Origin: Saprospira grandis str. Lewin
GTDB taxonomy: Bacteria > Bacteroidota > Bacteroidia > Chitinophagales > Saprospiraceae
DNA length: 64,000 nucleotides
Assembly (NCBI RefSeq): GCF_000250635.1
Contig: NC_016940.1
Span: forward strand, 2,466,001-2,530,000
Reading direction: 5' to 3'
Each line of letters starts with the position of its first letter. Within the stretch, counting starts at the first letter, position 1. The translations under genes were made by a program, and so were the position numbers. Below, piece by piece: positions 44,652-52,574 of this stretch. The notes beneath the pieces were generated by a model that was not told the origin of the DNA, did no database searches, and worked only from the letters and a program-made list of their open reading frames with translations.

Positions 44652-46238
44652 ATGAAAAAAGTCTCCTTCCTCCCCTTTTTTTTACTGCTCGGGCTTTCTT
44701 TATCGGCCCAAAAGGCGACATCTTTTAGCCTTTTAGATTTTCCTTATACGGATGTGCATTTACATTCTGCGCTCAAGCCTTTCAATTCTTTGGATGTTTG
44801 TAGTTATAGTATTTGGGAGCCCATCAATCATAATTGTGAGGGCAAGTTATCTAAATTATTTGTGAGCAGCTCTAAGGAGGTCCCTCGCTATTCGCAATGT
44901 CATTTTGAGGGCTTAATGCAGGGAAATGTGGGCCTAGGCTTTTTATCGCTTACGCCTTTAGAAAAGGGAATGATGCATGTGCGTTTACTGAATGAAAAGA
45001 AAAAGGGGAAGGGGACCATGGCCTGTGTCTCTGGAGTAGAGCTTGAGGATATGCCCTGCCGTAAGGCCCAGATTAACTACTATGAAGATTTGCGGGCCAA
45101 TATAGAATATGTATTGGCGGCAGAGGGCCAAAATTATTATATGAATGCCATGCCCAAGCAGTATGAGGTGGCCAAAAGTCGAGAGCATCTGCAAGAGCTC
45201 TTGGCCGATGAGCATAAACTGGCCATTGTATTAAATATAGAGGGCGGGCATAGTTTGGGGCTTTCCTTAGAAGAAAATGATATTTCTCAAACAGAAGAGT
45301 ATGCCCAGTTCTACCTCAAGAATGTGGACCGTATGAAAGGGGTTTTGCCCCTGACCGAAGGTAAGGAGGATTATTTGGAGCAGCCCATTTTGAGCATGAA
45401 CATCAACCACTTTTTCTGGAACGGCCTTTCTGGACATGCCAGAACCTTTAGCGGACTACAAACCTTTGTGTTTGGAGGCAAAAAAGGAGTAGGAGAGGGG
45501 CTGACCCCCTTGGGCAAAAAAGTGATTAAGAAAATGCTAGACCAAGAAAATGGTCGCCGCATTTTAGTCGATGTAAAACATATGAGTCTAGATGCTCGTC
45601 TTTGGTACTACAGCTATCTAGAAGAGCTCCGCGCCCAAGGAGATACCGTAGGCATCATTAGCTCGCATTCTACAGTAGCGGGCTGCTCTATTCATGATAA
45701 GGCCTTTAAGCGCAAAGACAATAAGGCCAAAAATAAACATGCTTACCTCAATCGCTGGACCATCAGCCTGGCCGATGAGGATATTCGCCAAATACATCAA
45801 TCTAAAGGCATTGTCGGCATCATGCTAGATAAATACCGCCTGATGGGCAATAAGGCCAAAAAGGCCGTAGAACAAACCGTAGAAGGCTCGGCCCAAAGAA
45901 GAAAACTCTATGTTCAGGTCATTATGGCCAATGTTTTTGCTACCGTAAAGGCTGTAAACGAACCCTCTGCCTGGGATATATTGGCCCTAGGCTCTGACTT
46001 TGACGGCATGATTGCCCCCTTTGAATGCTATGCTAGCTCTGCCGATATGCCCCTTTTGGCACAAGACCTTTATGCCTTTTTGCAGGAACCAGAAGCTATC
46101 TTTGATCTCTTTACTAAAGAAGAAGTAGAGGCCCTGATGTTTGACCTTAGCCCAGAAGAAATTATACGCAAATTTATGTACGAAAATGGACGAAATTTTG
46201 CCCTGCGCAATTTACCTAGCTATTTGTCGGAAGGTTAA
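44652..46238 (+). CDS. Secreted membrane-dipeptidase-like protein (M19)
   Basis: 528 residues with a signal peptide (LPFFLLLGLSLSAQ). M19 renal-dipeptidase landmarks appear in order: DVHLHS (His-36 and His-38 in place of the usual His-x-Asp), LNIEGGHSLG (bridging Glu), ILVDVKHMS, ISSHSTV, GIVGIMLDK and ALGSDFDGM (Asp ligand). It is longer than mammalian dipeptidase, with insertions around residues 60-160. It probably cleaves dipeptides in the periplasm or outside. Transcribed alone. Confidence 0.85.
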   Translation: MKKVSFLPFFLLLGLSLSAQKATSFSLLDFPYTDVHLHSALKPFNSLDVCSYSIWEPINHNCEGKLSKLFVSSSKEVPRYSQCHFEGLMQGNVGLGFLSLTPLEKGMMHVRLLNEKKKGKGTMACVSGVELEDMPCRKAQINYYEDLRANIEYVLAAEGQNYYMNAMPKQYEVAKSREHLQELLADEHKLAIVLNIEGGHSLGLSLEENDISQTEEYAQFYLKNVDRMKGVLPLTEGKEDYLEQPILSMNINHFFWNGLSGHARTFSGLQTFVFGGKKGVGEGLTPLGKKVIKKMLDQENGRRILVDVKHMSLDARLWYYSYLEELRAQGDTVGIISSHSTVAGCSIHDKAFKRKDNKAKNKHAYLNRWTISLADEDIRQIHQSKGIVGIMLDKYRLMGNKAKKAVEQTVEGSAQRRKLYVQVIMANVFATVKAVNEPSAWDILALGSDFDGMIAPFECYASSADMPLLAQDLYAFLQEPEAIFDLFTKEEVEALMFDLSPEEIIRKFMYENGRNFALRNLPSYLSEG

Positions 46239-46378
46239 AATTCAAAATTTTATATAGCTAAATAGCGGAAACTGCATTTCTTTTAAGTAGAATTACGTCA
46301 GAAAGGCCAATATATTAGGCCAAATGCCGTTATTGATAGATGAATAGAAATTAATTATGGGTTAAGGTGACCTAAATA

Positions 46379-46410
46379 TTTGGAAATCTGACTTTTGCCC
46401 CCTACTTTTA
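46379..46410 (+). promoter_or_regulatory. Promoter of the small secreted protein gene
   Basis: TTTG (46379-46382), 20 bases, then TACTTTTA (46403-46410), one mismatch to the Bacteroidota consensus. It gives a leader of about 35 bases before ATG 46451. Confidence 0.55.
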
Positions 46411-46450
46411 TTCTAGAATTCTATTTTTATCATTCTTAAACTAATGCATT

Positions 46451-46900
46451 ATGAGAATCCTAACCGCTGTACTTGCATTTGTGCTCGCTTTTAATAGCTT
46501 CGCATTTGCTGCACCTCAAAATGAGGACAAAATGGTAGCTGTTGTTCTACTTATGGACAATGGTGACGACAAAGAAGTTGTAGCTACTATCTACACTAGC
46601 CTTATGGCCGCTGAAAAAGTAGCCAAAGTAATGAACATCGAGATGATCGCTTCTGATGATCCCGTTGAAAATGATGTTTTCGTTTTCTCTCTAAAGTCTG
46701 AAGAGCAGAAGGACGTAACCATGAAAATGTTCGATGAAGAAGGTTATGAGTTGGCTGCCCACCGTGTGATGGAAGTTAACGAAGGTAGCAACTACAACGC
46801 ACTTAATGTAGAAACTCTCGATGACGGAACTTACATGTTCCAGATCACTGATGAGTCTGGTGCTGAGCTTAACCGCAAAGTAACTATCAAGCGTCAGTAA
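46451..46900 (+). CDS. Small secreted protein of unknown function (149 aa)
   Basis: A clean signal peptide (LTAVLAFVLAFNSFAFAAPQ) is followed by an acidic beta-rich domain. The C-terminal 35 residues (NVETLDDGTYMFQITDESG and NRKVTIKR) resemble the Ig-like strand pattern of type IX secretion sorting domains, although this protein is very short for such a cargo. Codons differ from most neighbours (few GGCC strings, many GTT/GTA/GAT), suggesting high expression. It has its own promoter-like sequence and a strong terminator. Confidence 0.85.
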   Translation: MRILTAVLAFVLAFNSFAFAAPQNEDKMVAVVLLMDNGDDKEVVATIYTSLMAAEKVAKVMNIEMIASDDPVENDVFVFSLKSEEQKDVTMKMFDEEGYELAAHRVMEVNEGSNYNALNVETLDDGTYMFQITDESGAELNRKVTIKRQ

Positions 46901-46920
46901 TCTCCTGTCGTCTGAAATGT

Positions 46921-46957
46921 ATAAAGGGTAGCAGTTTGTTCTGCTGCCCTTTTTTTA
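46921..46957 (+). terminator. Rho-independent terminator after the small secreted protein gene
   Basis: The stem AAAGGGTAGCAG / CTGCTGCCCTTT with loop TTTGTT is followed by a T-run. Confidence 0.88.
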
Positions 46958-46988
46958 TGCCCATATTTGGCCCTTTTGCGGTTTTGCA

Positions 46989-47120
46989 GGCCCGAAGGGC
47001 CGCAGGCCTAGCGATGTGCAGCAGGGGCCCGCAGGGCCAGACCGAGCCGCTGAAGGCGGCGAAGGGCCGAGCAGACCTGCGAGCTGCGAAACGTAGCGCC
47101 CGCCGCAGGCGGGAGGCCCC
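46989..47120 (-). repeat. GC-rich three-hairpin repeat, copy 17
   Basis: Minus-strand reading: T-tract GGGGCCTCCCGCC-TGC-GGCGGGC, GCTACGTTTCGCAGCTCGC, AGGTCTGCTCGGCCC, hairpin CGCC-TTCA-GCGG, GGTCTGG, CCC-TGC-GGG and CTGCTGCACATCGCTAGGCC. Confidence 0.88.
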
Positions 47121-47130
47121 AAAAAACATC

Positions 47131-47218
47131 GAGCTGCGACAACAAGAACTTTAGTTCGCCGTTCAACGACCAAAGGGAGTAAAGGTAGCGCCGCAAGGCG
47201 TAGCCGCAGCGGAGGCCC
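47131..47218 (-). repeat. Family B repeat joined to a GGGCCTCCGCTGCGGC stem
   Basis: Minus-strand reading: GGGCCTCCGCTGCGGC-TAC-GCCTTGCGGCGC, then TTTACTCCCTTTGGTCGTTG, GAACGGCGAAC and TTGTTGTCGCAGCTCG. It is a short relative of the tails at 9992 and 17086. Confidence 0.7.
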
Positions 47219-47226
47219 ATTATAAA

Positions 47227-47262
47227 AAAGCCCATAACAACTTGTGTTGCTATGGGCTTTAG
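47227..47262 (-). terminator. Terminator of the citrate synthase gene
   Basis: Stem AAAGCCCATAACAAC / GTTGCTATGGGCTTT (one mismatch) with loop TTGT, 22 bases after the citrate synthase stop. Confidence 0.85.
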
Positions 47263-47283
47263 TTTATGCTGTTAGGCAGGAAA

Positions 47284-48606
47284 TTATCCTTCTACAGTGC
47301 TTTTCTTCAAAAACTCTTTGATGGCTTTAGAAGTCATTGACTTAGGACGCTCTAGTGGCATACCGAGGGCACGAGACCAAACGCCGGCGGCCAAAACACC
47401 CATGGCGCGAGACACGCCAAAAAGTACAGTGTAGAAGCTAAACTCTTTGAGGCCATAGTGCATGAGTAGCGCACCAGAGTGAGCATCTACATTGGGCCAA
47501 GGGTTTTTCACTTTGCCCAAATCCTGAAGGATGGGAGGAACAATAGTGAAGAGCTTCCAAACGATGCTGACAATAGCGTCATCCTTGATGTACTCCTCGG
47601 CAAAGTGGCGCTGAGCAATATAACGAGGATCGGGCTGGCGAAGAACCGCATGACCGTAGCCAGGGATCACCTTACCGGCTTCCAAAGTTTGGTTGATGTA
47701 TTCTGTAATTTGCTCGTTGGTGGGCGTATCGGTACCTAGTTCTTCTACCATTTCCAAGATCCATTTGATCACCTCTTGGTTGGCCAAACCGTGAAGGGGG
47801 CCCGCCAAGGCGTTCATACCACCAGAGAGTGAGTAATAAGGATCGCTAAGCGTAGAACCGACCAAATGCGTGCTGTGTGCAGAGGCATTTCCACCTTCAT
47901 GATCTGCATGAATAGTGAGGTACAAACGCATCAATGACTTAAAGTCCGCATGCTCAGAAATACCAAGCATATGAGCAAAGTTGGCTCCCCAATCTAGGCT
48001 AGGATCAGCAGCAATATGCTCATTATTGTGGAAAGTACGGCGGTAGATATAAGCCGCCAAGCGAGGAAGCTTAGCAATGAGGTTCATGCTATCTTCATAG
48101 TAAGCATCCCAATATTCATTCTTGGGCATGCCCTCCTCATAGCGCTTGGCAAAAACGCTATCGTTTTGTAGCGATAGAATTCCCATACTCAATTGAGTCA
48201 TGGGGTGAGTATCTGCAGGCATAGCGTCTAGCATAGCAGTGGTGCGAGCAGGAAGTTCTCCTCTCTTTTTCCATTCTTCTGTTAGCCAGTTCACCTCCTC
48301 TTGGCTAGGAATTTCACCGACTAGCATGAGCCAGAACAATCCCTCGGGTAGAGGCTCCTTGCAGTTGGGCGCCTTGGGCAACAACTTGCGTAGCTCACGG
48401 ATCGAGTAGCCCCGGAAACGGATCCCTTCATAGGCATCTAGCTCAGAAGTCTCCCAAATCATACTTTTCATGCCGCGCATACCACCATATAACTGGCGAA
48501 TAGCAACTTGGTCGATAATCTTATCTCCATGTTCTTTGAGCATTGCTCGGTTTTCCTGAAAGAGCGCAGCGGCTTTCTCCGCAAATTTTTGTTTTAAGGC
48601 GTCCAT
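47284..48606 (-). CDS. gltA: Citrate synthase, eukaryotic (mitochondrial-like) type
   Basis: 440 residues. It condenses acetyl-CoA and oxaloacetate to citrate, the first step of the TCA cycle. Catalytic residues are in place: His in LAGPLHGLANQEV, His in VIPGYGHAVLRQPDPR and Asp in NPWPNVDAHSGALL. Many segments (FRGYSIRELRKLLPKAP, PLPEGLFWLMLVGEIPS, LTIHADHEGGNASAHSTHLV, RALGMPLERPKSM) read much more like mitochondrial citrate synthase than E. coli GltA. It lacks the long N-terminal domain of the hexameric GltA type, so it is probably a dimer not regulated by NADH. Transcribed alone on the minus strand. Confidence 0.95.
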   Translation of the reverse strand: MDALKQKFAEKAAALFQENRAMLKEHGDKIIDQVAIRQLYGGMRGMKSMIWETSELDAYEGIRFRGYSIRELRKLLPKAPNCKEPLPEGLFWLMLVGEIPSQEEVNWLTEEWKKRGELPARTTAMLDAMPADTHPMTQLSMGILSLQNDSVFAKRYEEGMPKNEYWDAYYEDSMNLIAKLPRLAAYIYRRTFHNNEHIAADPSLDWGANFAHMLGISEHADFKSLMRLYLTIHADHEGGNASAHSTHLVGSTLSDPYYSLSGGMNALAGPLHGLANQEVIKWILEMVEELGTDTPTNEQITEYINQTLEAGKVIPGYGHAVLRQPDPRYIAQRHFAEEYIKDDAIVSIVWKLFTIVPPILQDLGKVKNPWPNVDAHSGALLMHYGLKEFSFYTVLFGVSRAMGVLAAGVWSRALGMPLERPKSMTSKAIKEFLKKSTVEG

Positions 48607-48746
48607 TTGAATTTTATATTTAATATGTCATTATCAGCAATGAGCTTGATAATTTTGGTGATAATATGGATGGGGAATAAAACCAATGTAGCAACAACTA
48701 TAAGTTAAAAAGGTTGTTTGTTCGGCCAATGGCTTACTCCCAAAGT

Positions 48747-49616
48747 TTACAGTCCCATTTTGAGTAGGTGCAACAAGTACTCGCCATACCCACTCTTTTT
48801 ATATTTCTCGCCCAATTGGGCTAGTTGTTCCGCATCAATAAAGCCCATCTGATAGGCCACTTCTTCAATACAGCCAATCTTAAGGCCCTGACGTTGCTCA
48901 ATGACCTCAATAAACTGACCCGCCTGCATCAAGGAGGCATGCGTGCCCGTATCTAACCAAGCAATTCCTCTACCCATCGGGCTAACCTTCAAACGGCCCG
49001 CCTTGAGATAGTGCAAGTTCACATCCGTAATCTCTAACTCCCCTCTAGCAGAAGGCTCCAAGTTACGAGCAATTTCTATTACGTCATTGTCATAAAAGTA
49101 AATGCCCGGTACCGCATAATTAGATTTGGGCGTCTGGGGCTTCTCCTCAATAGAAATCGCCTGACGATCTTTATCAAATTCTACTACTCCATAACGCTCC
49201 GGATCAGAAACTGGATAGGCAAATACTAAACCGCCCTCCACTTTTGTGGCCGCCTGAAGTTGCTCATCTAAACGGTCTCCGTAAAAAATATTGTCGCCCA
49301 AAATAAGGGCTACCGAATCTCCCCCAATAAAGTCCTCCGCCAAAATAAAGGCCTGGGCAATGCCCTCCGGCTTGGGCTGCTCGATATAACTAAACTGGCA
49401 ACCAATCTGACTGCCATCACCCAATAGTTTCTGGAAGTTAGGCAGGTCGTGAGGCGTAGAAATAATCAAGATTTCTCTAATTCCCGCCGACATTAAGGTC
49501 GATAAAGGATAGTAAATCATAGGCTTATCATAAACCGGCATGAGCTGCTTACTTACCGCTAATGTCAATGGATACAAACGCGTTCCTTGCCCACCGGCTA
49601 GAATAATTCCTTTCAT
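48747..49616 (-). CDS. rmlA: Glucose-1-phosphate thymidylyltransferase
   Basis: 289 residues from the ATG at 49616, the usual RmlA/RfbA length. It makes dTDP-glucose from dTTP and glucose-1-phosphate for dTDP-rhamnose and related sugars. Motifs: [18 protein letters not shown] (nucleotide-binding), [62 protein letters not shown] and [15 protein letters not shown]. The upstream extension to 49673 is not needed. The other rml genes are not in the window. Confidence 0.95.
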   Translation of the reverse strand: MKGIILAGGQGTRLYPLTLAVSKQLMPVYDKPMIYYPLSTLMSAGIREILIISTPHDLPNFQKLLGDGSQIGCQFSYIEQPKPEGIAQAFILAEDFIGGDSVALILGDNIFYGDRLDEQLQAATKVEGGLVFAYPVSDPERYGVVEFDKDRQAISIEEKPQTPKSNYAVPGIYFYDNDVIEIARNLEPSARGELEITDVNLHYLKAGRLKVSPMGRGIAWLDTGTHASLMQAGQFIEVIEQRQGLKIGCIEEVAYQMGFIDAEQLAQLGEKYKKSGYGEYLLHLLKMGL

Positions 49617-49713
49617 GATTTTATGGCTTTGTTCTCTGACTTTTGCACAAAAGTCAATATATAGATAATTCAATATTTATCCCAAAAAAAGCTAGCTTTT
49701 TTAAGCTAGCCCC

Positions 49714-49752
49714 ACAGACTTTAGGCTTCTTTTAAAGCCCTACTAAAGTCTG
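49714..49752. other. Hairpin in the divergent rmlA/MFS region
   Basis: CAGACTTTAG...CTAAAGTCTG, with inner GGCTT/AAGCC pairing. A second small palindrome, AAGCTAGCTTTTTTAAGCTAG, lies just to the left (49689-49710). Neither is placed as a normal terminator since the flanking genes diverge. Confidence 0.5.
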
Positions 49753-49761
49753 TTAAGGGCC

Positions 49762-49791
49762 TTTGTTTGCGCCTAAAAATAGCCATATTTG
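49762..49791 (+). promoter_or_regulatory. Possible promoter of the MFS gene
   Basis: TTTG (49762-49765), 18 bases, then CATATTTG (49784-49791), one mismatch to TAnnTTTG. It lies 86 bases before the ATG at 49878. Confidence 0.4.
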
Positions 49792-49877
49792 CGACATTCC
49801 GAAAACAAAAGCAAAAAAAAGTAAGCAACCTTTAGGGCCTTATTTTGTTTTGCCTACTGCATTCAAATCTCAACATT

Positions 49878-51098
49878 ATGAAAATAAAATTTAGCTCCAG
49901 CGAAAAACTCTTACTTTTTAGTTTGGCCGGGGCAAAGTTTACGCACATTATGGACTTTATGGTCCTTATGCCACTTGGCCCACAACTTATGCGAGTACTC
50001 GATATCTCGGCTAAGGAGTTTGGGGTCCTCGTTTCTTCTTATACCTTCAGTGCAGGCGCTACCGTTTTGGCTAGTGCTTTTTTTATTGACCGATTGGATC
50101 GAAAAAAGGCGCTTTTATGGACCTATGCGGGCTTTTGGCTGGGAACTCTTGCCTGTGGCTTGGTCAATAGCTACGAAACTCTGGTCCTCGCCCGTATCCT
50201 AACGGGCCTTTTTGGTGGCTTGCTCAATGCCCTGGTGCTTTCGCTAATCGGCGATGTCTTTAGCCTAGAAAAACGCGCCTCTGCTATGGGGGTGGTTATG
50301 GCTGCCTTTTCTGCTGCCGCCGCCTTTGGGGTGCCTTTTGGTATTTATATGGCTAGTATGGGCAACTGGCGCTGGCCTTTCCTGATTTTGGCCCTGGCTT
50401 CTTTGCCCGTTTTGATCGGCCTTTGGTATTTTATCCCCAATTTAGAAAGTAAGGAGGAGGGACCCAAGGCGCCAGCGCTCAGCATTATTCAGCGTACCTT
50501 TAGCAATCCCAATCAACTCCGTGCTTTGGGCATGACGCTCTTGCTGGTCCTCGGACAGTTTATGATTATTCCCTATATCAGCCCTTTTATGGTGGGCAAT
50601 ATCGGCTTTAGCGAGATTCAATTGGTCTATATTTATCTCTGTGGGGGACTCCTTACGCTCTTTACTGGCCCCGCTATTGGCCGCCTAGCCGATAAAAAAG
50701 GACATAAAAATATCTTTGTCACTTTTGCCATTTTATCCATTCTCCCCCTGCTGCTGATCACGCATTTACCCGATTATGGGATCCCTTTCGCCCTTTTGGC
50801 CAGCTCCCTCTTTTTTATCCTCATTAGTGGCCGAATTATTCCCTCTACTACGATGGTGGTCTCTAGCGTAGAACGAAAGTACCGGGCCGGGTTTATGAGC
50901 CTAAATACGGCTATGCAACAATTGGCCGCCGGTATGGCTGCCCTCATTAGCGGAAATATTGTGGTCGAAATTGCCCAAAAAAATACCGATGTCGTTGCTA
51001 TTGGCAATTATAATTATTTGGGCTATTTGGCGGTGGGCCTGACGTTCTTGGCCATTTTCTTGGGCCGAAAGATTGTCCCGCTAAAAGAAGCTGAATAA
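49878..51098 (+). CDS. Major facilitator superfamily transporter (DHA1-like)
   Basis: 406 residues from the ATG at 49878, with 12 predicted membrane helices. The first loop and helix 1 read AKFTHIMDFMVLMPLGPQLM, the next loop FFIDRLDRKKALLW is the MFS motif A region (DRxxRK), and helix 5 carries a Gly/Pro-rich GVPFGIYMA. The second half repeats the pattern with GRLADKKGHKN. This branch resembles proton-driven drug or metabolite exporters (AraJ/YdhP-like). No regulator is adjacent. Confidence 0.9.
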   Translation: MKIKFSSSEKLLLFSLAGAKFTHIMDFMVLMPLGPQLMRVLDISAKEFGVLVSSYTFSAGATVLASAFFIDRLDRKKALLWTYAGFWLGTLACGLVNSYETLVLARILTGLFGGLLNALVLSLIGDVFSLEKRASAMGVVMAAFSAAAAFGVPFGIYMASMGNWRWPFLILALASLPVLIGLWYFIPNLESKEEGPKAPALSIIQRTFSNPNQLRALGMTLLLVLGQFMIIPYISPFMVGNIGFSEIQLVYIYLCGGLLTLFTGPAIGRLADKKGHKNIFVTFAILSILPLLLITHLPDYGIPFALLASSLFFILISGRIIPSTTMVVSSVERKYRAGFMSLNTAMQQLAAGMAALISGNIVVEIAQKNTDVVAIGNYNYLGYLAVGLTFLAIFLGRKIVPLKEAE

Positions 51099-51118
51099 CC
51101 TCTTTCTCCTTTTATTTT

Positions 51119-51247
51119 GGGGCCCGCGGCCGCCTTGGCAAAGCCAAGGCGGCCGCCGCTATGCTGCGCCGCTCGCAGGTCTGCTCGGCCCTGCGTCGCT
51201 TTGCTCCTTGGTCTGGCCTGCGGCCACGGCTGCGCAGCGCTGGGCCG
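51119..51247 (+). repeat. GC-rich three-hairpin repeat, copy 18
   Basis: TTTTGGGGCCCGC, hairpin GGCCGCCTTGGC-AAA-GCCAAGGCGGCC, GCCGCTATGCTGCGCCGC, TCGCAGGTCTGCTCGGCCC, a short second hairpin, GGTCTGG, CC-TGC-GG and GCTGCGCAGCGCTGGGCC. Very similar to copy 9. Confidence 0.9.
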
Positions 51248-51302
51248 CTCATCTTTTGTCTTTCTTTGGGCGATTTTCTTCGGCGGCTGGGCCGCTTTTT
51301 CT

Positions 51303-51329
51303 GGACAGTTTAAAATTTGGTGTTTTCCC
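51303..51329 (+). repeat. Solitary terminal repeat of the MITE-like element
   Basis: GGACAGTTTAAAATTTGGTG plus TTTTCCC matches the left end of MITE copy A. With the inverted end at 52174-52199 it could delimit a composite of about 900 bases. Confidence 0.6.
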
Positions 51330-51339
51330 TTCGCTGATT

Positions 51340-51540
51340 GGCTGGATTTGTTTTCTTTCTCTTGGCTTGTAGTTGTTCTAGCCCCTGTTTCCCCTCTTTT
51401 TATCTCCCATTTCTCTTCTTTAGTCTTTGGTTCTACTCTTTTACTGTTGCTATGTCGTGCTTGTACTGCTTTGATGGAGTAATTTACTGTTGTTATGCAG
51501 TAGTTGTACTGCTTAAGAGACGTCCTGAACTTCATGGTAT
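51340..51540. other. Pyrimidine-rich stretch, no gene seen
   Basis: The first 100 bases are mostly C and T on the plus strand. They lead into GTTGTACTGCTT-like repeats and then the tandem-repeat tract. No credible coding frame. Confidence 0.5.
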
Positions 51541-51910
51541 AGGTTGCGAAAGTGTCTAATATACGTTATGGAAGTGTACGATATAGGTTGTGGAAGTCCA
51601 TGATATAGGTTGTAGGACCCCAAATAGACGTCCCAGGACGTCTATTTTGAGGTCTCTAGACGTATAATTAGGGGTTTAGGAACCTACCTCATGGGGTTCA
51701 AGACGTCGTCAATGGGGTTTAGGGACCTATCCAATGGAGTATGGGGACGTACCTCATGGAGTTCAGGACGTCGTCAATGGGGTTTAGGGACGTATCTGAT
51801 GGAGTATAGGAAGGTACCTCATGGGGTTTAGGGACGTACCTCATGGGGTTCAGGGACGTACCTCATGGGGTTCAGGGACCTAGCTGATAGACTTAGAGGA
51901 CGTGCATTAT
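51541..51910. repeat. Degenerate tandem repeat tract of about 22-base units
   Basis: Recurring unit CCTCATGGGGTTCAGGGACG plus TA, with variants CGTCAATGGGGTTTAGGGAC and CTGATGGAGTATAGGAAGGT. The best copies are at 51800-51900; the left third (51541-51660) has diverged to ATATAGGTTGTGGAAGT-like units. The unit length is not a multiple of three, so it is not coding. It abuts the right end of MITE copy B. Confidence 0.8.
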
Positions 51911-51929
51911 AGGTTTTTAGGCTGTTCGG

Positions 51930-52199
51930 GACTGTTCAGGATTTTGTGTATTAGAATAAAATTTGGGCCTTTAGCTGCTTAGGATTTGGCCAATAGTCGC
52001 CCAGGGACAAGCCCCTAGGCTAATCCAATGGAGTCAGCCCTCTGCGAGGGCCTCAACTATTGATTACAAGGCCTGGTTCAGTTGTTGTCGCAGAGAAGAA
52101 CCTTATCTAAAGGCCCTCTTTAGAGGGCTGTCTGAAAAAGCTAGCCTAGGGGCTTGTCCCTAGGCAGCAAAAAGGGGAAACACAAAATTTTAAACAGTC
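51930..52199 (-). mobile_element. MITE-like element, copy B (inverted relative to copy A)
   Basis: Bounded by GACTGTTCAGGATTTTGTGT on the left and ACACAAAATTTTAAACAGTC on the right. It contains the same nested inverted pair (51999-52022 with one change, and 52142-52165) and the same AGGGC hairpins as 25037-25319. The centre (52050-52110) has diverged from copy A. Confidence 0.75.
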
Positions 52200-52321
52200 T
52201 CGTTTTTAGCCTCAGTTTTCTAGCTGGCCGAGACAAAATAAATTCCCCTTCTGTATACCTAAGCACCAAAGAACAGCCCATAAAAAGCGATATTATAGTA
52301 GGCCCAAAGGTGGCTTAAAAA

Positions 52322-52466
52322 GGGCCGAAGGCCCGCGGCTGAGGGATGGAAAGTGGTGCGGCGCAGCCGCAGACCCAGCAAAATGAGCGTAGCGAATTTT
52401 GCGCAGGGCCGAGCAGACCTGCGAGCCACGACACAGCCCGACCCGACCGCAGGGAGGGGCAGCCCC
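52322..52466 (-). repeat. GC-rich three-hairpin repeat, copy 19 (CCATCCC subtype)
   Basis: Minus-strand reading: TTTTGGGGCTGCCCC, CCC-TGC-GGTC, GGTCGGGCTGTGTCGTGGCT, CGCAGGTCTGCTCGGCCC, hairpin GCGCAAAATTCGC..TTTTGC, GGTCTG, GCGGCTGCGCCGC and CCATCCCTCAGCC. Confidence 0.9.
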
Positions 52467-52511
52467 AAAACAATAAGAATAGAATAAAAACAAGCCTTTA
52501 GTTCCTCCCTA

Positions 52512-52543
52512 TTTGGCAGAACTTTCGGTTTCTGTTATCTTTG
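52512..52543 (+). promoter_or_regulatory. Bacteroidota promoter of the aldehyde dehydrogenase gene
   Basis: TTTG (52512-52515), 20 bases, then TATCTTTG (52536-52543): a perfect match to TTTG-N19/20-TAnnTTTG. Transcription should start near 52549, giving a leader of about 25 bases before ATG 52575. Confidence 0.75.
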
Positions 52544-52574
52544 AAAAGATTTTTGAACACAAAATTACAGCAAC

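Noticed and set aside
49689..49752. Hairpins between rmlA and the MFS gene as a terminator
   Set aside because: The two flanking genes diverge from this region, so neither transcript ends here. I keep them only as structures of unknown role.
51023..51535. Minus-strand 170-codon frame over the end of the MFS gene and repeat copy 18
   Set aside because: Low complexity (Lys, Glu, Ala, Arg), runs through repeat DNA and overlaps a good gene on the other strand.
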